Shown here: in pieces, positions 33,582 through 42,140 of the stretch
Layout of the letters: each line of letters begins with the position of its first letter
Numbering within the stretch: the first letter of the stretch is position 1
Source: an uncultured bacterium
GTDB taxonomy: Bacteria; Patescibacteriota; Minisyncoccia; Phycocordibacterales; UBA9973
Direction of reading: 5' to 3'
Assembly (NCBI GenBank): GCA_937895515.1
Contig: CALAYS010000052.1
Location: forward strand, 1 to 45,243
Length of the DNA stretch: 45,243 nt
Translations under genes and position numbers: made by a program
Notes under the pieces: generated by a model
The model's input: the letters and a program-made list of their open reading frames with translations, nothing else
The model's database searches: none
What the model was told of the DNA's origin: nothing

Positions 33582-34694
33582 TTAACCCCTATTAATCATT
33601 CCTTGTAAAAGGGCCTTTTCTTCGTCTGAAAGTGTTGATTTTGTTTGGTTATCAGTGTCAGAATCTTTTAACTTTTGGACAATTTTTATTGCATCTTTAT
33701 TACTCATACTACCGTAGCCGTATGACCCAAAAGTCGTACTTACATTTTCATGTCCAAGATTAAGACTGATCGCCCTCTTCTGTTCTTCGGTAAGTCTGTT
33801 TTTACTAAGAATACTAACGACTGAATGACGAAATGAATGTGGATTAAAATAATGTAAATCGACATTTCTACACCTTTTATCGAAGATTTTTCTTGCACCG
33901 CCTGTACCGACCCAAAAACTATTCCCAACGGTTTCTTTGCTGTAATTCATTTTTTCAGTGGTAAAAGAAGTCAGTGTAGCTGGAAAAATAGGGTCATCTG
34001 GTTTGGACCCTTTTGACTCTAAATACTCATACCATTGAATAAAATATTCCTCTGGGTCATTCCATCCGATTGGGAAAAATGTAGTAAGTATCTTTTTTGA
34101 GTTTTTAGTTTTCACTCCGTCACCAGGATTCTGGTCTATTTCTTTACTTTTTTTATCAAAGTTTTTCATTTTTAATGATATGATGGCTGAAATACGAGCA
34201 CCCGTAATAAAAGCAAAACAAATAAGCGCTCTATCCCTCAAATCTATTTCATTTTTGGGATTAATACCTTTAATTATTTTTTTGACTTCTTCAAATGTCG
34301 GTGTTTTCTTTGTTGTACCCGATTGCGCGATACGAACATCTTTTTTTGAAAGACGTAAAAAATCAATATCATTTTTTAATACCTTACTTTTGTACCCAGG
34401 TCGTTCTGATAGCCATCTAAAAAACTTCTTCACACGGCGAAGATAATTATATTGTGTAACAAGAGAAATTTTCCCCGATATGGTTTTTGATGATCTTGAG
34501 CTTAACCACTCTGTAAAAGCCACCGCTTTTGATTTATTGTAATTGGAAAAATCTTCATTCTTTGAAAATATTTGCCATTGATTTATTGCTTCCGCAAAAG
34601 AGCGCACTGAGCTTTTAGAAAACCCTTGACCACCCTTTAAGTGATCAAAAAAATCTCTTTTGATTTTTTCGTTTTCGTACATTGTTTTTGTCAT
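33582..34694 (-). CDS. Tyrosine recombinase/integrase (370 aa)
   Basis: An N-terminal SAM-like core-binding domain (about residues 10-100) and a catalytic domain with the full set of residues: Arg167 in TGARISAI, His286 and Arg289 in NPHSFRHSVV, His315 in LGHENVSTT and Tyr325 in FGSYGYG. XerC/D-like and phage-integrase-like proteins share this layout; the position inside an island argues for an element integrase rather than a chromosomal Xer protein. TATAAT (34699-34704) is 4 bases before the ATG. Having both recombinase classes in one island is notable. Confidence 0.92.
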   Translation of the reverse strand: MTKTMYENEKIKRDFFDHLKGGQGFSKSSVRSFAEAINQWQIFSKNEDFSNYNKSKAVAFTEWLSSRSSKTISGKISLVTQYNYLRRVKKFFRWLSERPGYKSKVLKNDIDFLRLSKKDVRIAQSGTTKKTPTFEEVKKIIKGINPKNEIDLRDRALICFAFITGARISAIISLKMKNFDKKSKEIDQNPGDGVKTKNSKKILTTFFPIGWNDPEEYFIQWYEYLESKGSKPDDPIFPATLTSFTTEKMNYSKETVGNSFWVGTGGARKIFDKRCRNVDLHYFNPHSFRHSVVSILSKNRLTEEQKRAISLNLGHENVSTTFGSYGYGSMSNKDAIKIVQKLKDSDTDNQTKSTLSDEEKALLQGMINRG

Positions 34695-34773
34695 AGTTAT
34701 TATATATTCAGTTATCTTTAATAATGGACATTTAAGTAGGGAAAGAGAATATCATATAGTCCTTTTGGGAGAG

Positions 34774-35118
34774 TTATATTGTCCTGCTCATTTTTCCACT
34801 ACATACACGACAAATAGCTGTTTTTCTGTTTTTTATCTTCCTAATCGAACCCCTTTTTGCATTCCTTGCCATTTTGCATGTAAAGCAATAAAACTCACTT
34901 CGATTTAGTTTAACTTTCTTTTTTGAGTTCTTTTTCCTTAAAAATTCCTTGGCATCATAACCCATGATAAGGATTGGCCTTCTACATCCAGATACCGTTT
35001 TCATACCATTATTAATCCAGCGTAAACAGGTTTTTTGGTTAATACCCAAATCATCCGATATTTCTTTGATCGTATAACTCATTGAACTATAAATTTTATG
35101 ACAATTAATTTTTGCCAT
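34774..35118 (-). CDS. Small DNA-binding protein: helix-turn-helix plus zinc ribbon (114 aa)
   Basis: Residues 13-62 (SMSYTIKEISDDLGINQKT ... WINNGMK) look like a MerR-type helix-turn-helix, and VSGCRRPILIMGYDAKEFL like its wing. Residues 78-106 form a zinc ribbon with Cys78/Cys81 (YCFTCKM) and Cys103/Cys106 (ICRVCSG), with a basic stretch between. The start at 35118 is favoured because it follows the previous stop by 1 base (TAAAATG); an in-frame start at 35148 would overlap it. It probably regulates island genes or recombination. Confidence 0.7.
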   Translation of the reverse strand: MAKINCHKIYSSMSYTIKEISDDLGINQKTCLRWINNGMKTVSGCRRPILIMGYDAKEFLRKKNSKKKVKLNRSEFYCFTCKMARNAKRGSIRKIKNRKTAICRVCSGKMSRTI

Positions 35119-35119
35119 T

Positions 35120-35302
35120 TTACTGATAATCACAACGAGGTTTTTCAACCGTTTTCGTTATTTCAGATTTCGACCCCAAAACCGCTTTATAAAGATTAAC
35201 AAGATTATTGGCACGAAAAGATGCCTCGGAGTCATCTAAAATGATGCCGTATTCTTTCTTGTATAAAATCTTATATTCTTCGATGGCTTGTTTTGGTAAC
35301 AT
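35120..35302 (-). CDS. Small helical protein of unknown function (60 aa)
   Basis: MLPKQAIEEYKILYKKEYGIILDDSEASFRAN..., a mostly helical, charged small protein with a Tyr-rich first helix and a second helix LVNLYKAVLG. Similar EEY-x-YKKE-x-G proteins occur beside recombinases and in small mobile elements, but no function is known to me. It is translationally coupled with the zinc-ribbon regulator downstream. A long imperfect inverted repeat lies just upstream and could be its operator. Confidence 0.6.
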   Translation of the reverse strand: MLPKQAIEEYKILYKKEYGIILDDSEASFRANNLVNLYKAVLGSKSEITKTVEKPRCDYQ

Positions 35303-35318
35303 AATACAAGCCCGCTCT

Positions 35319-35390
35319 TTGCTTAATCCATCTGAACGCCACGAACAGACAGATCAAGCAAGGAATTGACTTGCATAAGTTAATGGCGTT
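35319..35390. promoter_or_regulatory. Nested inverted repeats upstream of the small regulators
   Basis: TTGCTTAATCCATCTG (35319-35334) and CAGACAGATCAAGCAA (35346-35361) match at 13 of 16 positions. The loop AACGCCA (35335-35341) is the complement of TGGCGTT (35384-35390), giving two competing structures. It is an operator, a recombination site or an RNA switch; the sequence cannot decide. Confidence 0.45.
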
Positions 35391-35411
35391 TTAGAATTAA
35401 AAAAACAAAAA

Positions 35412-35434
35412 TAGGCTTATTATCAGCCTACTAT
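35412..35434 (-). terminator. Terminator of the 470-aa gene
   Basis: TAGGCT-TATTATC-AGCCTA hairpin; on the minus strand followed by TTTTTGTTTTTTT. Confidence 0.75.
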
Positions 35435-35455
35435 TTTATATATTTTGAAAATAGT

Positions 35456-36868
35456 TCATCTTGGTTCATCTTGGTTCAGTTTGGAATTTTTTAGTTTTTT
35501 ACCAATTAAAGTAAGATTCCCATCATTGTTTATTAGCTTTTTTGTATTAATCTTAAGGGTGCGACGAATAGATTTTGCAATATCATTTATATGATAGGTC
35601 TCATCGACACGACGAGTAGGATCAGAAGCCTGTCCTTCTTCATAAAAACCAGATATTATTAACACATCTTGCCTTTTTGCCGGTACATTCATTATTCCCC
35701 ATACACTTGAAAAAACTTCTGCTGTTGAACTATCTGGCTTAAATCGAAACTCTCTACCGTTTATATCACCTATAGCCGTTTTATTATTATAAAAAATTTC
35801 ATCTAAATTGATTTCAAATTTATCTGTATTTTTATTTTCTTTTTTTATTGTGCCCCCTAAAACATCAATTCGATCAACTAGGATTGCTTGATTGAACTCT
35901 TCTATGTTTTTTTGTATTGCCTTGGTTTGACCTTTAGATTTTATTTGTTCGTGGTATATCTCTTCAGAGGTTTTTTCTATGAGAATTGTATTTATACGTG
36001 TAACTATTGGCCTTAATTCATTAATACGAAAATACTCAAGATGAGAGGTGCTGATACTGTGATTTTCTAAAATAAGTTTTATATCAGCTACAATGTTACT
36101 AACATCATATATTTCATCGCTTTCAAGTCGGTATTTCTCGTCATTTTGGCAATTCTCAAATATTTCTTGCATGGAAGCATTTCTTCCAATTCCTTCTTTT
36201 GCATGCCAAATTTTTATGATTTCTTCAAAAGCACCCCACAGTTGCAGTTTCCTTTGAGTTTCAACCTTTTTAACCTGTTCAAAACGGTATGGCCATGTTT
36301 TAGAGAATATAAAATTTCCTCGCTGATTTCTTGTAATATAGAGTTCATCATCTTTACCATTTATACGCTGGTAGTATTCCTGATATTCTTTATCAGGAAC
36401 AATAAATTCCTCAACATCTTTTTTATAACCCATTTCTAAAAGGTTAGCCGATATATCAAATAAAAAATTATTAATATTATCTGAACGAAAACCATTAAGA
36501 TTAATAACCCCGTCATAAAACATTTGCATATGCTCAATTATATTTTCTGCATCTGGATGTCTTATAGATGGAAAAAGAGATTTTTCTCGTGAAAAATCAT
36601 TAACATTTACCTTTCTCTTTTTTATTACACCAAGGAGTTTGTCTCTCACTTCATCCATTTCAGAAATAGTACTTTCTTCATACGTTTCTATAAGTTTATA
36701 TTCGGAATTGCGTTTAGCAAATTCACGTTCAATAGTCCAAGAAAATTGTGGGGTCCCTAAAATATAATCAATATAATCTGAAAGCCCCACAAAAAAAGCC
36801 CAAGGAGTTTCTCTGTTTATAAAAGTGATATATCGATGAGTAAGTACATCCCTAACATCTGTGGTCAT
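35456..36868 (-). CDS. Unknown island protein with winged-helix-like C-terminus (470 aa)
   Basis: No recognised family. Residues 1-200 are mixed, rich in aromatic and charged residues (ETPWAFFVGLSDYIDYIL). The middle (200-330) is helical (KIWHAKEGIGRNASM..., IKSKGQTKAIQKNIEEF). The last 100 residues (GREFRFKPDSSTAEVFSSVW ... INDIAKSIRRTLKINT) resemble a winged-helix output domain of OmpR type, which binds DNA. No signal peptide or membrane segment. It diverges from the restriction-modification operon across a 220-base gap holding a structured element, so a regulatory or defence role is plausible but inferred. TAAAGT is 6 bases before the ATG. The 3' end holds a 10-bp tandem repeat (TTCATCTTGG). 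Confidence 0.7.
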   Translation of the reverse strand: MTTDVRDVLTHRYITFINRETPWAFFVGLSDYIDYILGTPQFSWTIEREFAKRNSEYKLIETYEESTISEMDEVRDKLLGVIKKRKVNVNDFSREKSLFPSIRHPDAENIIEHMQMFYDGVINLNGFRSDNINNFLFDISANLLEMGYKKDVEEFIVPDKEYQEYYQRINGKDDELYITRNQRGNFIFSKTWPYRFEQVKKVETQRKLQLWGAFEEIIKIWHAKEGIGRNASMQEIFENCQNDEKYRLESDEIYDVSNIVADIKLILENHSISTSHLEYFRINELRPIVTRINTILIEKTSEEIYHEQIKSKGQTKAIQKNIEEFNQAILVDRIDVLGGTIKKENKNTDKFEINLDEIFYNNKTAIGDINGREFRFKPDSSTAEVFSSVWGIMNVPAKRQDVLIISGFYEEGQASDPTRRVDETYHINDIAKSIRRTLKINTKKLINNDGNLTLIGKKLKNSKLNQDEPR

Positions 36869-36923
36869 ATCTTTACTTTACTTTACATTGGCGTACTTTG
36901 TCAAAATTTGTTAAACTAGAAAT

Positions 36924-37044
36924 GCTGACAGATGAATTATAAAGGTATTAAGAAATATGGTAATTTTTGCCATCAATCGTGACCAGTATTGGCATTCCAA
37001 TACGAGGAAACATGATTGATGGTTAATACCATTCGTCTGTCAGC
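36924..37044 (+). ncRNA. Long structured hairpin element in the mod leader
   Basis: Nested stems: P1 GCTGACAGATGAAT (36924-36937) with ATTCGTCTGTCAGC (37031-37044); P2 GGTATTAA (36944-36951) with TTAATACC (37023-37030); P3 CCATCAATCGTG (36970-36981) with CATGATTGATGG (37011-37022); P4 GTATTGG-CATT-CCAATAC (36986-37003). Mismatches are G-U pairs, which favours RNA over a plain DNA palindrome. A competing hairpin ATGGTAA-TTT-TTGCCAT (36957-36973) uses the start of P3. I match it to no known riboswitch or RNA class. Confidence 0.6.
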
Positions 37045-37070
37045 ACCTCGTTATTGGGGTGCCTATTTTG
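37043..37070 (+). terminator. Terminator-like hairpin before mod
   Basis: GCACC-TCGTTATTG-GGGTGC then CTATTTTGTTTTTTA. It overlaps the last two bases of P1 of the structured element, so the two may be coupled (attenuation), or it ends a separate small RNA. Confidence 0.6.
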
Positions 37071-37091
37071 TTTTTTAGGTATCCCTAACGG

Positions 37092-38819
37092 ATGCTTATG
37101 TCTAAAGATAAATTACAAATACAAAAAGAGCTCCTCGCTCGTATTTCAGAGCTTGAGTTAGAGATTAAAAAACTCAAGGATAAAAAATATGGACTCATCT
37201 GGGAAGATAAACCAGAAGATGTTGTTTTACAGTGTCAGGAAAATATACCGATTCTAAGAGAAGTTAAGAATAGAAAAATTGTTTCTGATAATTCAGCACC
37301 AAACAATCTTTTGATTGAGGGCGACAATTATCACTCTCTTTCTGTTTTGAACTACACACACGCAGGTAAGATTGATGTCATATACGCTGACCCGCCATAC
37401 AACACTGGTGCTACTGATTGGAAATATAATAACGACTATGTTGATTCTCAGGACACCTTTCGTCACTCAAAGTGGATTTCTTTTATGGAAAAGCGATTGA
37501 AACTCGCAAAGAAACTACTTAGTAATAATGGAATAATTTGCGTGACGATTGATGACTACGAATTGCCAACACTTTGGCTTTTAATGGATTCAATTTTTGG
37601 AGAAGACAATCATCTTGGTACTGTTGTTATAAGAAATAATCCGAGCGGACGAAAAACTAAGAGAAAAATTGCACAAGTTCATGAGTATGCTTTGTTTTTT
37701 GGGAATCAAGATTCATTCATAAAAAACCTTGATGTAGAGTTTGCTGATAAAAGCCACAAGTATGTTCAAGATACTGATGGTAGTTGGTATTCGCCGGGTA
37801 ACCTGCGTAAACAAGGAATTGATAGCCAAGCCGAAAAAGGAGGTGTTTTAGCTGATAGATTTTTTCCTATTTACTATGATCCAAAAACTGGACGAGTTAG
37901 CTCTAAGGATAAACTTAAGGTTGAAATACTGCCTATTGACCCAATGGGAGAGAAAAGAATATGGCGAAGAGGTAAAGATGCGATTGATGAAATGTATAAA
38001 AATGGTGATCTATGGTGTCAGGAAACAAGAAATGGTATTCAGGTTTATTATAAGTTTAGGGGTGGCGTAGATGGTGAACCTCCAAAATCTATTTGGTATG
38101 AATCTGAGTTTTCTGCAAGTGAACACGGCACAAGAATGCTGAATGAGATTTTGCCAAAAAGAGAGATGTTTCAATATCCGAAATCTCTCTATGCAATTAT
38201 GCAATCCATTAAGATTATAAGTACCGATCCGAACTCCATTGTTTTAGATTTTTTTGCTGGTTCTGGTACAACAGGTCATGCTGTTCTTGAATTAAATAAA
38301 CAAGATGGCGGTAATCGTAAGTTTATTCTCTGCACTAATAATGAAAATAATATCTGCGAAGAAGTGACTTACGAGCGTGTCAAAAGAATTGTTAAGGGTT
38401 ATACAAGCAAGAAAGGTGAAAAGATTGATGGTCTTGGTGGCAATTTGTCGTACTACAAAACTGATCTTGTAAATGTAGACAAACTACATAAGATTTCTGA
38501 TGAAGCAAAAATCAAAGTCACTTATCAAGCAGGTGAAATGATTGCCGTGAGAGAAGATACGCTTAAGGAATTAGAGAAAAACGACTGGTGGCAGATTTTT
38601 GAAGGCAAAGATAAGAAGACCGCTATTTATTTCAAGGAAGATAAGACAAAAATCAAAGAACTTATTTCTAAACTTGAGAAAGAAAAAACTCCAGCAGTTC
38701 TTTATGTTTTTGGCTGGGGTAAAAATGAGTACAAGAATGAATATAGTTCGAGTTTGATTCGTGTCGAGGACATTCCCGAACCTATACTTGAAGTTTATAA
38801 AGAAATCAATCGCCTATAA
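37092..38819 (+). CDS. mod: Type III restriction-modification methyltransferase subunit (Mod)
   Basis: A 575-residue DNA adenine methyltransferase of the beta class: catalytic DPPYNTG near residue 99, then a target-recognition region (about 170-350), then the S-adenosylmethionine motif LDFFAGSGTTGHAVLELN near residue 385. The N-terminus is a coiled coil (KELLARISELELEIKKLKDKK), as usual in Mod subunits. The C-terminal part (about 440-575) should contact Res. It both recognises the site and protects host DNA. A second ATG at 37098 is equally possible. res starts 4 bases after the stop. A structured leader with a terminator-like hairpin lies upstream and may control expression. Confidence 0.93.
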   Translation: MLMSKDKLQIQKELLARISELELEIKKLKDKKYGLIWEDKPEDVVLQCQENIPILREVKNRKIVSDNSAPNNLLIEGDNYHSLSVLNYTHAGKIDVIYADPPYNTGATDWKYNNDYVDSQDTFRHSKWISFMEKRLKLAKKLLSNNGIICVTIDDYELPTLWLLMDSIFGEDNHLGTVVIRNNPSGRKTKRKIAQVHEYALFFGNQDSFIKNLDVEFADKSHKYVQDTDGSWYSPGNLRKQGIDSQAEKGGVLADRFFPIYYDPKTGRVSSKDKLKVEILPIDPMGEKRIWRRGKDAIDEMYKNGDLWCQETRNGIQVYYKFRGGVDGEPPKSIWYESEFSASEHGTRMLNEILPKREMFQYPKSLYAIMQSIKIISTDPNSIVLDFFAGSGTTGHAVLELNKQDGGNRKFILCTNNENNICEEVTYERVKRIVKGYTSKKGEKIDGLGGNLSYYKTDLVNVDKLHKISDEAKIKVTYQAGEMIAVREDTLKELEKNDWWQIFEGKDKKTAIYFKEDKTKIKELISKLEKEKTPAVLYVFGWGKNEYKNEYSSSLIRVEDIPEPILEVYKEINRL

Positions 38820-38823
38820 TTTT

Positions 38824-41115
38824 ATGCTTACACTAAAACCATTTCAAGAAACAGCTATATCCCAACTCAAAGACAAGTTTTTGACACTATGGAAACTTGG
38901 CGATACAAATGTGAACCTGACTTTCAAATCACCAACTGGCTCAGGTAAGACGATAATGATGGCTCAGTTCTTAAGGGATATTGTTTCCGACCCACGCTTC
39001 TCAAGCGCTGATGTTGGCTTTATTTGGATAACAAACTCTGATTCTCTTGCAATGCAATCAAAAGAAAAACTCTTTGATTATTATGGCGGGGCAAGCGAAA
39101 ATCCTCTTGTTGATATGAATAGTTTACAAGACGGCAATATACCTAGAAGTGGAGTATTTTTTATAAACTGGCAGAAACTTGTTTCAAAGGCAAAAGATAA
39201 CAGGAAACTCCGTACTGAGGGTGAGTCAAACACTACTTTTGATATGTACTTAGAAAACACACATCTTCTTAAACGTGATGTCGTGCTAATTATTGACGAA
39301 GAGCATATTGCTTCTGACACAGTTCTTGCTAGTGATTTGATTAAGAATGTTATTAAACCAAGAATTATCATTGGTGTTTCTGCTACTCCTCAGACCAAAG
39401 GTATCACTGTTGATGTTGACCGAAAAGATGTTATTAGAGAGGGTTTAATTAAAGAGAAAATTGTCTTTCAAACGAAAGAAGATTTAGAAGAAATGAAAGA
39501 TTTGAATGACAGTGAAGCATTACTTACTTTAGCTTTTAATAAAAGAAAAGAACTCTCTAATTATTATAAAGAGGAACTGAAACTTAATATAAATCCTTTG
39601 GTTTTAATTCAATTACCAAACGATGACAAAGCAAGTAAAGGGACGAACGATAATAAGCAAGATTTTGTGACTGGTTTTCTAAAAGCTCAAGGTGTTACAG
39701 AGCATGAAATAGCAGTTTGGTTATCGGATGATAAAGTTAATCTTAAAGATATAGAAAAGCACAATTCTACAGTTTCTTTTTTATTATTCAAACAAGCAGT
39801 AGCTACTGGCTGGGATTGTCCACGTGCGAGTGTTCTAGTTATGTTTAGAGAAATAAAGAATGCTACTTTTGCTATCCAAACAGTAGGACGTATACTGCGT
39901 ATGCCACTCGGTACACATTTTCCAATACCAGAACTTAATCTTGGTTATTTATATACAAATTACAAGCGCAATGAAGTTCTTGTTGGTTATTCAAAATCTG
40001 CTGAACAAAATAGACCGTCGATCAATGGAAGTTATAGAAAACAATCTATTCAACCGATAATTCTTGATTCAGTGTTTATGAGCCGTACTGACTATAATGA
40101 CTTGGGTGATAGTTTCCAAGAAACTTTCAAGAAAACGGCCAACGAGTACTTTGGTATTTCTCAGAAAGATACTAAAGTAAGTATTACAAAAAAACTGACT
40201 GATAAGAAACTTGTCTTAAATAAAAGAGTGACGAATGGTTTGATTGTTGATGTTGAGATTGATGATTATGATAATTTCAAACAAGAGCTTCTTGCTGAGG
40301 GTAGTAGTTATGAGCAAGAAATGTCTCAGCACGATTTAGAAAGATTATATAATCTATTTTGTTTCAATAGTATTGCTAAGCAAATTGATGAAGATAAAAA
40401 GTTTGCCCCAGAGCGTTCTTGGGGTAAATTAAAGACCGCTTTGAATGTGTGGCTTCTCGGATTATTGAAAGAACAAAGATTAGAAATCTACCATATTGTT
40501 GTTGGTGATTTTCTAAAGGTAAATAGTGTTTTAAGTAATGTTATCGGTAAAGCATTAGCGACATATCGTCCTATTCGCGAGCAAGAAGTAAATCGTAAAT
40601 CAGACCGCTCAAAGAGAACCGAACAAATTGAAATACCAAGACCATCACTTTTTTACACTGACCAATACGAAGAAATGAAAGTTAAGAGAAGTGCTATGCA
40701 ACCATTTTTTATAGAGAAAGAATACAATGGCAAGAAAAATGAAACAAACTTTATAAAATCCCTTGAAGAAAATGGGAATATTCTTTGGTGGTATAAAAAT
40801 GGCGATTCAGGTAGCGAGTTTTTTTCTATTCCATATCACGATCTGACAAAGAATAAAGAGAGCTTATTTTATCCTGACTGGATTATAAAAACATCAAAAG
40901 GTATCTATATAATTGATACTAAGGGTGGAGATACTGCAAAAGGGGCGAAAGAACGCGCTGAATCGCTCCAAGCGTGGCTCAAAGGTAAGAAAGGGTATTA
41001 TGGCGGTATCGCGGTCCAAGACGGCTCAAATGGATGGAAAATCAATACTGATACAAAATATGAATATACTACAGCCCTAAAGGGCTGGAAGGATTTGGGA
41101 GATATTTTGAAATAA
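38824..41115 (+). CDS. res: Type III restriction enzyme subunit (Res)
   Basis: A 763-residue ATP-dependent helicase-nuclease. Walker A SPTGSGKT is at about residues 37-44, the DEEH box in VVLIIDEEH near 157, motif III SATP near 186, and motif VI AIQTVGRILRMPLG near 352. The C-terminal endonuclease domain has the PD-(D/E)xK signature PDWIIK ... IIDTKGG (about 685-705). It forms a complex with Mod and cleaves unmodified foreign DNA after ATP-driven sliding. At 763 residues it is somewhat shorter than the classical 900-1000. The ATG at 38824 follows mod by 4 bases; an upstream in-frame start would overlap mod by 59 bases and precede the family N-terminus MLTLKPFQETAI. Confidence 0.92.
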   Translation: MLTLKPFQETAISQLKDKFLTLWKLGDTNVNLTFKSPTGSGKTIMMAQFLRDIVSDPRFSSADVGFIWITNSDSLAMQSKEKLFDYYGGASENPLVDMNSLQDGNIPRSGVFFINWQKLVSKAKDNRKLRTEGESNTTFDMYLENTHLLKRDVVLIIDEEHIASDTVLASDLIKNVIKPRIIIGVSATPQTKGITVDVDRKDVIREGLIKEKIVFQTKEDLEEMKDLNDSEALLTLAFNKRKELSNYYKEELKLNINPLVLIQLPNDDKASKGTNDNKQDFVTGFLKAQGVTEHEIAVWLSDDKVNLKDIEKHNSTVSFLLFKQAVATGWDCPRASVLVMFREIKNATFAIQTVGRILRMPLGTHFPIPELNLGYLYTNYKRNEVLVGYSKSAEQNRPSINGSYRKQSIQPIILDSVFMSRTDYNDLGDSFQETFKKTANEYFGISQKDTKVSITKKLTDKKLVLNKRVTNGLIVDVEIDDYDNFKQELLAEGSSYEQEMSQHDLERLYNLFCFNSIAKQIDEDKKFAPERSWGKLKTALNVWLLGLLKEQRLEIYHIVVGDFLKVNSVLSNVIGKALATYRPIREQEVNRKSDRSKRTEQIEIPRPSLFYTDQYEEMKVKRSAMQPFFIEKEYNGKKNETNFIKSLEENGNILWWYKNGDSGSEFFSIPYHDLTKNKESLFYPDWIIKTSKGIYIIDTKGGDTAKGAKERAESLQAWLKGKKGYYGGIAVQDGSNGWKINTDTKYEYTTALKGWKDLGDILK

Positions 41116-41178
41116 GAAGTACCCATAAATGATTTTATAGGGATGGCATTAAAAGTAATATTAAATTATAATCATATT

Positions 41179-41958
41179 ATGATATATACATCACGTATAC
41201 AAAAAGCTATAAGATTATCAACCAAAACTCACGAAATAGACCAAAAGCAAAAAAGAAAAGGTAAAGATATTCCATATATCACTCACCCACTCACCGTAGG
41301 GCTTATACTAGCTAGAACAGGAGCTACAGAGGATCTTGTGATTGCAGGAATACTCCACGATACAATTGAAGACAGTACTCCAGAAAATAAAGTTACAAAA
41401 GAAATGATTACGGATATATTTGGGCAAAATGTGTCAGATTTAGTTTTGAGTGTAACTGAGCAAAATAAATCTTTATCTTGGGAAGAAAGAAAATCTGAGG
41501 CGCTAGAGCATATTAAAACTTTCTCACGTGAATCCCTATTACTAAAGTCTGCAGATATTATAGCTAATACATCAGAAATTATTGATGACCATGAAAAAGA
41601 AGGTGAACAAACATTTGAGAGGTTCAATGCTACAAAAGAGAAGATTTTGCAGAATTATTTATTAACAATCACAGCTATTATAAAAAATTGGTCCGAAAGT
41701 CCATTGGCAGATGATTTGAGATATGTTGCAAGAAAACTTCAGTCAATTGGATCATTTATGTCTCAGTATCCAGCCAAAATGATTGAGTACTCGGATTATA
41801 ATGAAGATATGCCTATTAATTGTTCTGTTTGTAATTGGGAAGGCACACCAAAATCAAGTAATTGGATTGATACTGATAGCCATGATGGCCTAAGTGTTTC
41901 TTGTCCAAATTGCGAAAAGATGCTTCTTGTAGCTAGCTATCCACTAATAAAAAGTTAA
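41179..41958 (+). CDS. HD-domain (p)ppGpp hydrolase-like protein with C-terminal zinc ribbon (259 aa)
   Basis: The N-terminal 170 residues match the hydrolase half of RelA/SpoT and the small alarmone hydrolases: YITHPLTVGLIL, then ILHDTIEDS (the HD motif with ED), and later LLKSADIIANTSE, which supplies the distal metal-binding Asp. No synthetase domain follows. The C-terminus carries a zinc ribbon, CSVCNWEG ... CPNCEK. It may degrade alarmones or related nucleotides; placed between res and a res remnant, a defence link is possible. TATAAT (41167-41172) is exactly 6 bases before the chosen ATG 41179; 12 extra upstream codons are open but would contain this box. Confidence 0.82.
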   Translation: MIYTSRIQKAIRLSTKTHEIDQKQKRKGKDIPYITHPLTVGLILARTGATEDLVIAGILHDTIEDSTPENKVTKEMITDIFGQNVSDLVLSVTEQNKSLSWEERKSEALEHIKTFSRESLLLKSADIIANTSEIIDDHEKEGEQTFERFNATKEKILQNYLLTITAIIKNWSESPLADDLRYVARKLQSIGSFMSQYPAKMIEYSDYNEDMPINCSVCNWEGTPKSSNWIDTDSHDGLSVSCPNCEKMLLVASYPLIKS

Positions 41959-41971
41959 TTTGAATTAATAG

Positions 41972-42050
41972 AATGGCTGGAAAATCAATACCGATACAAA
42001 GTATGAGTGCACTACCGTTCTTAAAGAACTGTAAAGATTTCTTGAAATAG
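41972..42050 (+). pseudogene. Remnant of a second res 3' end
   Basis: Reads NGWKINTDTKYECTTVLKEL and then a stop, nearly identical to the end of the intact Res (NGWKINTDTKYEYTTALKGW). The DNA matches through the final ...CTTGAAATAG as well. No other res sequence is present, so this is a scar of a divergent type III system. Confidence 0.8.
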
Positions 42051-42053
42051 TGC

Positions 42054-42082
42054 TTGCATTTTGTATTGGAATATGCTATAAT
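42054..42082 (+). promoter_or_regulatory. Strong promoter upstream of the structured RNA
   Basis: TTGCAT (42054-42059), 17-base spacer, TATAAT (42077-42082) with a TGC extension; predicted start near 42089. Confidence 0.65.
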
Positions 42083-42106
42083 ATATAGGTAATAGTATTA
42101 AATATA

Positions 42107-42134
42107 TTGCATTGATTTTGCAATCTGGTATACT
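42107..42134 (+). promoter_or_regulatory. Second promoter upstream of the structured RNA
   Basis: TTGCAT (42107-42112), 16-base spacer, TATACT (42129-42134) with a TGG extension; predicted start near 42141. Two strong promoters in tandem with no long ORF behind them point to a non-coding transcript. Confidence 0.6.
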
Positions 42135-42140
42135 GTTTAA

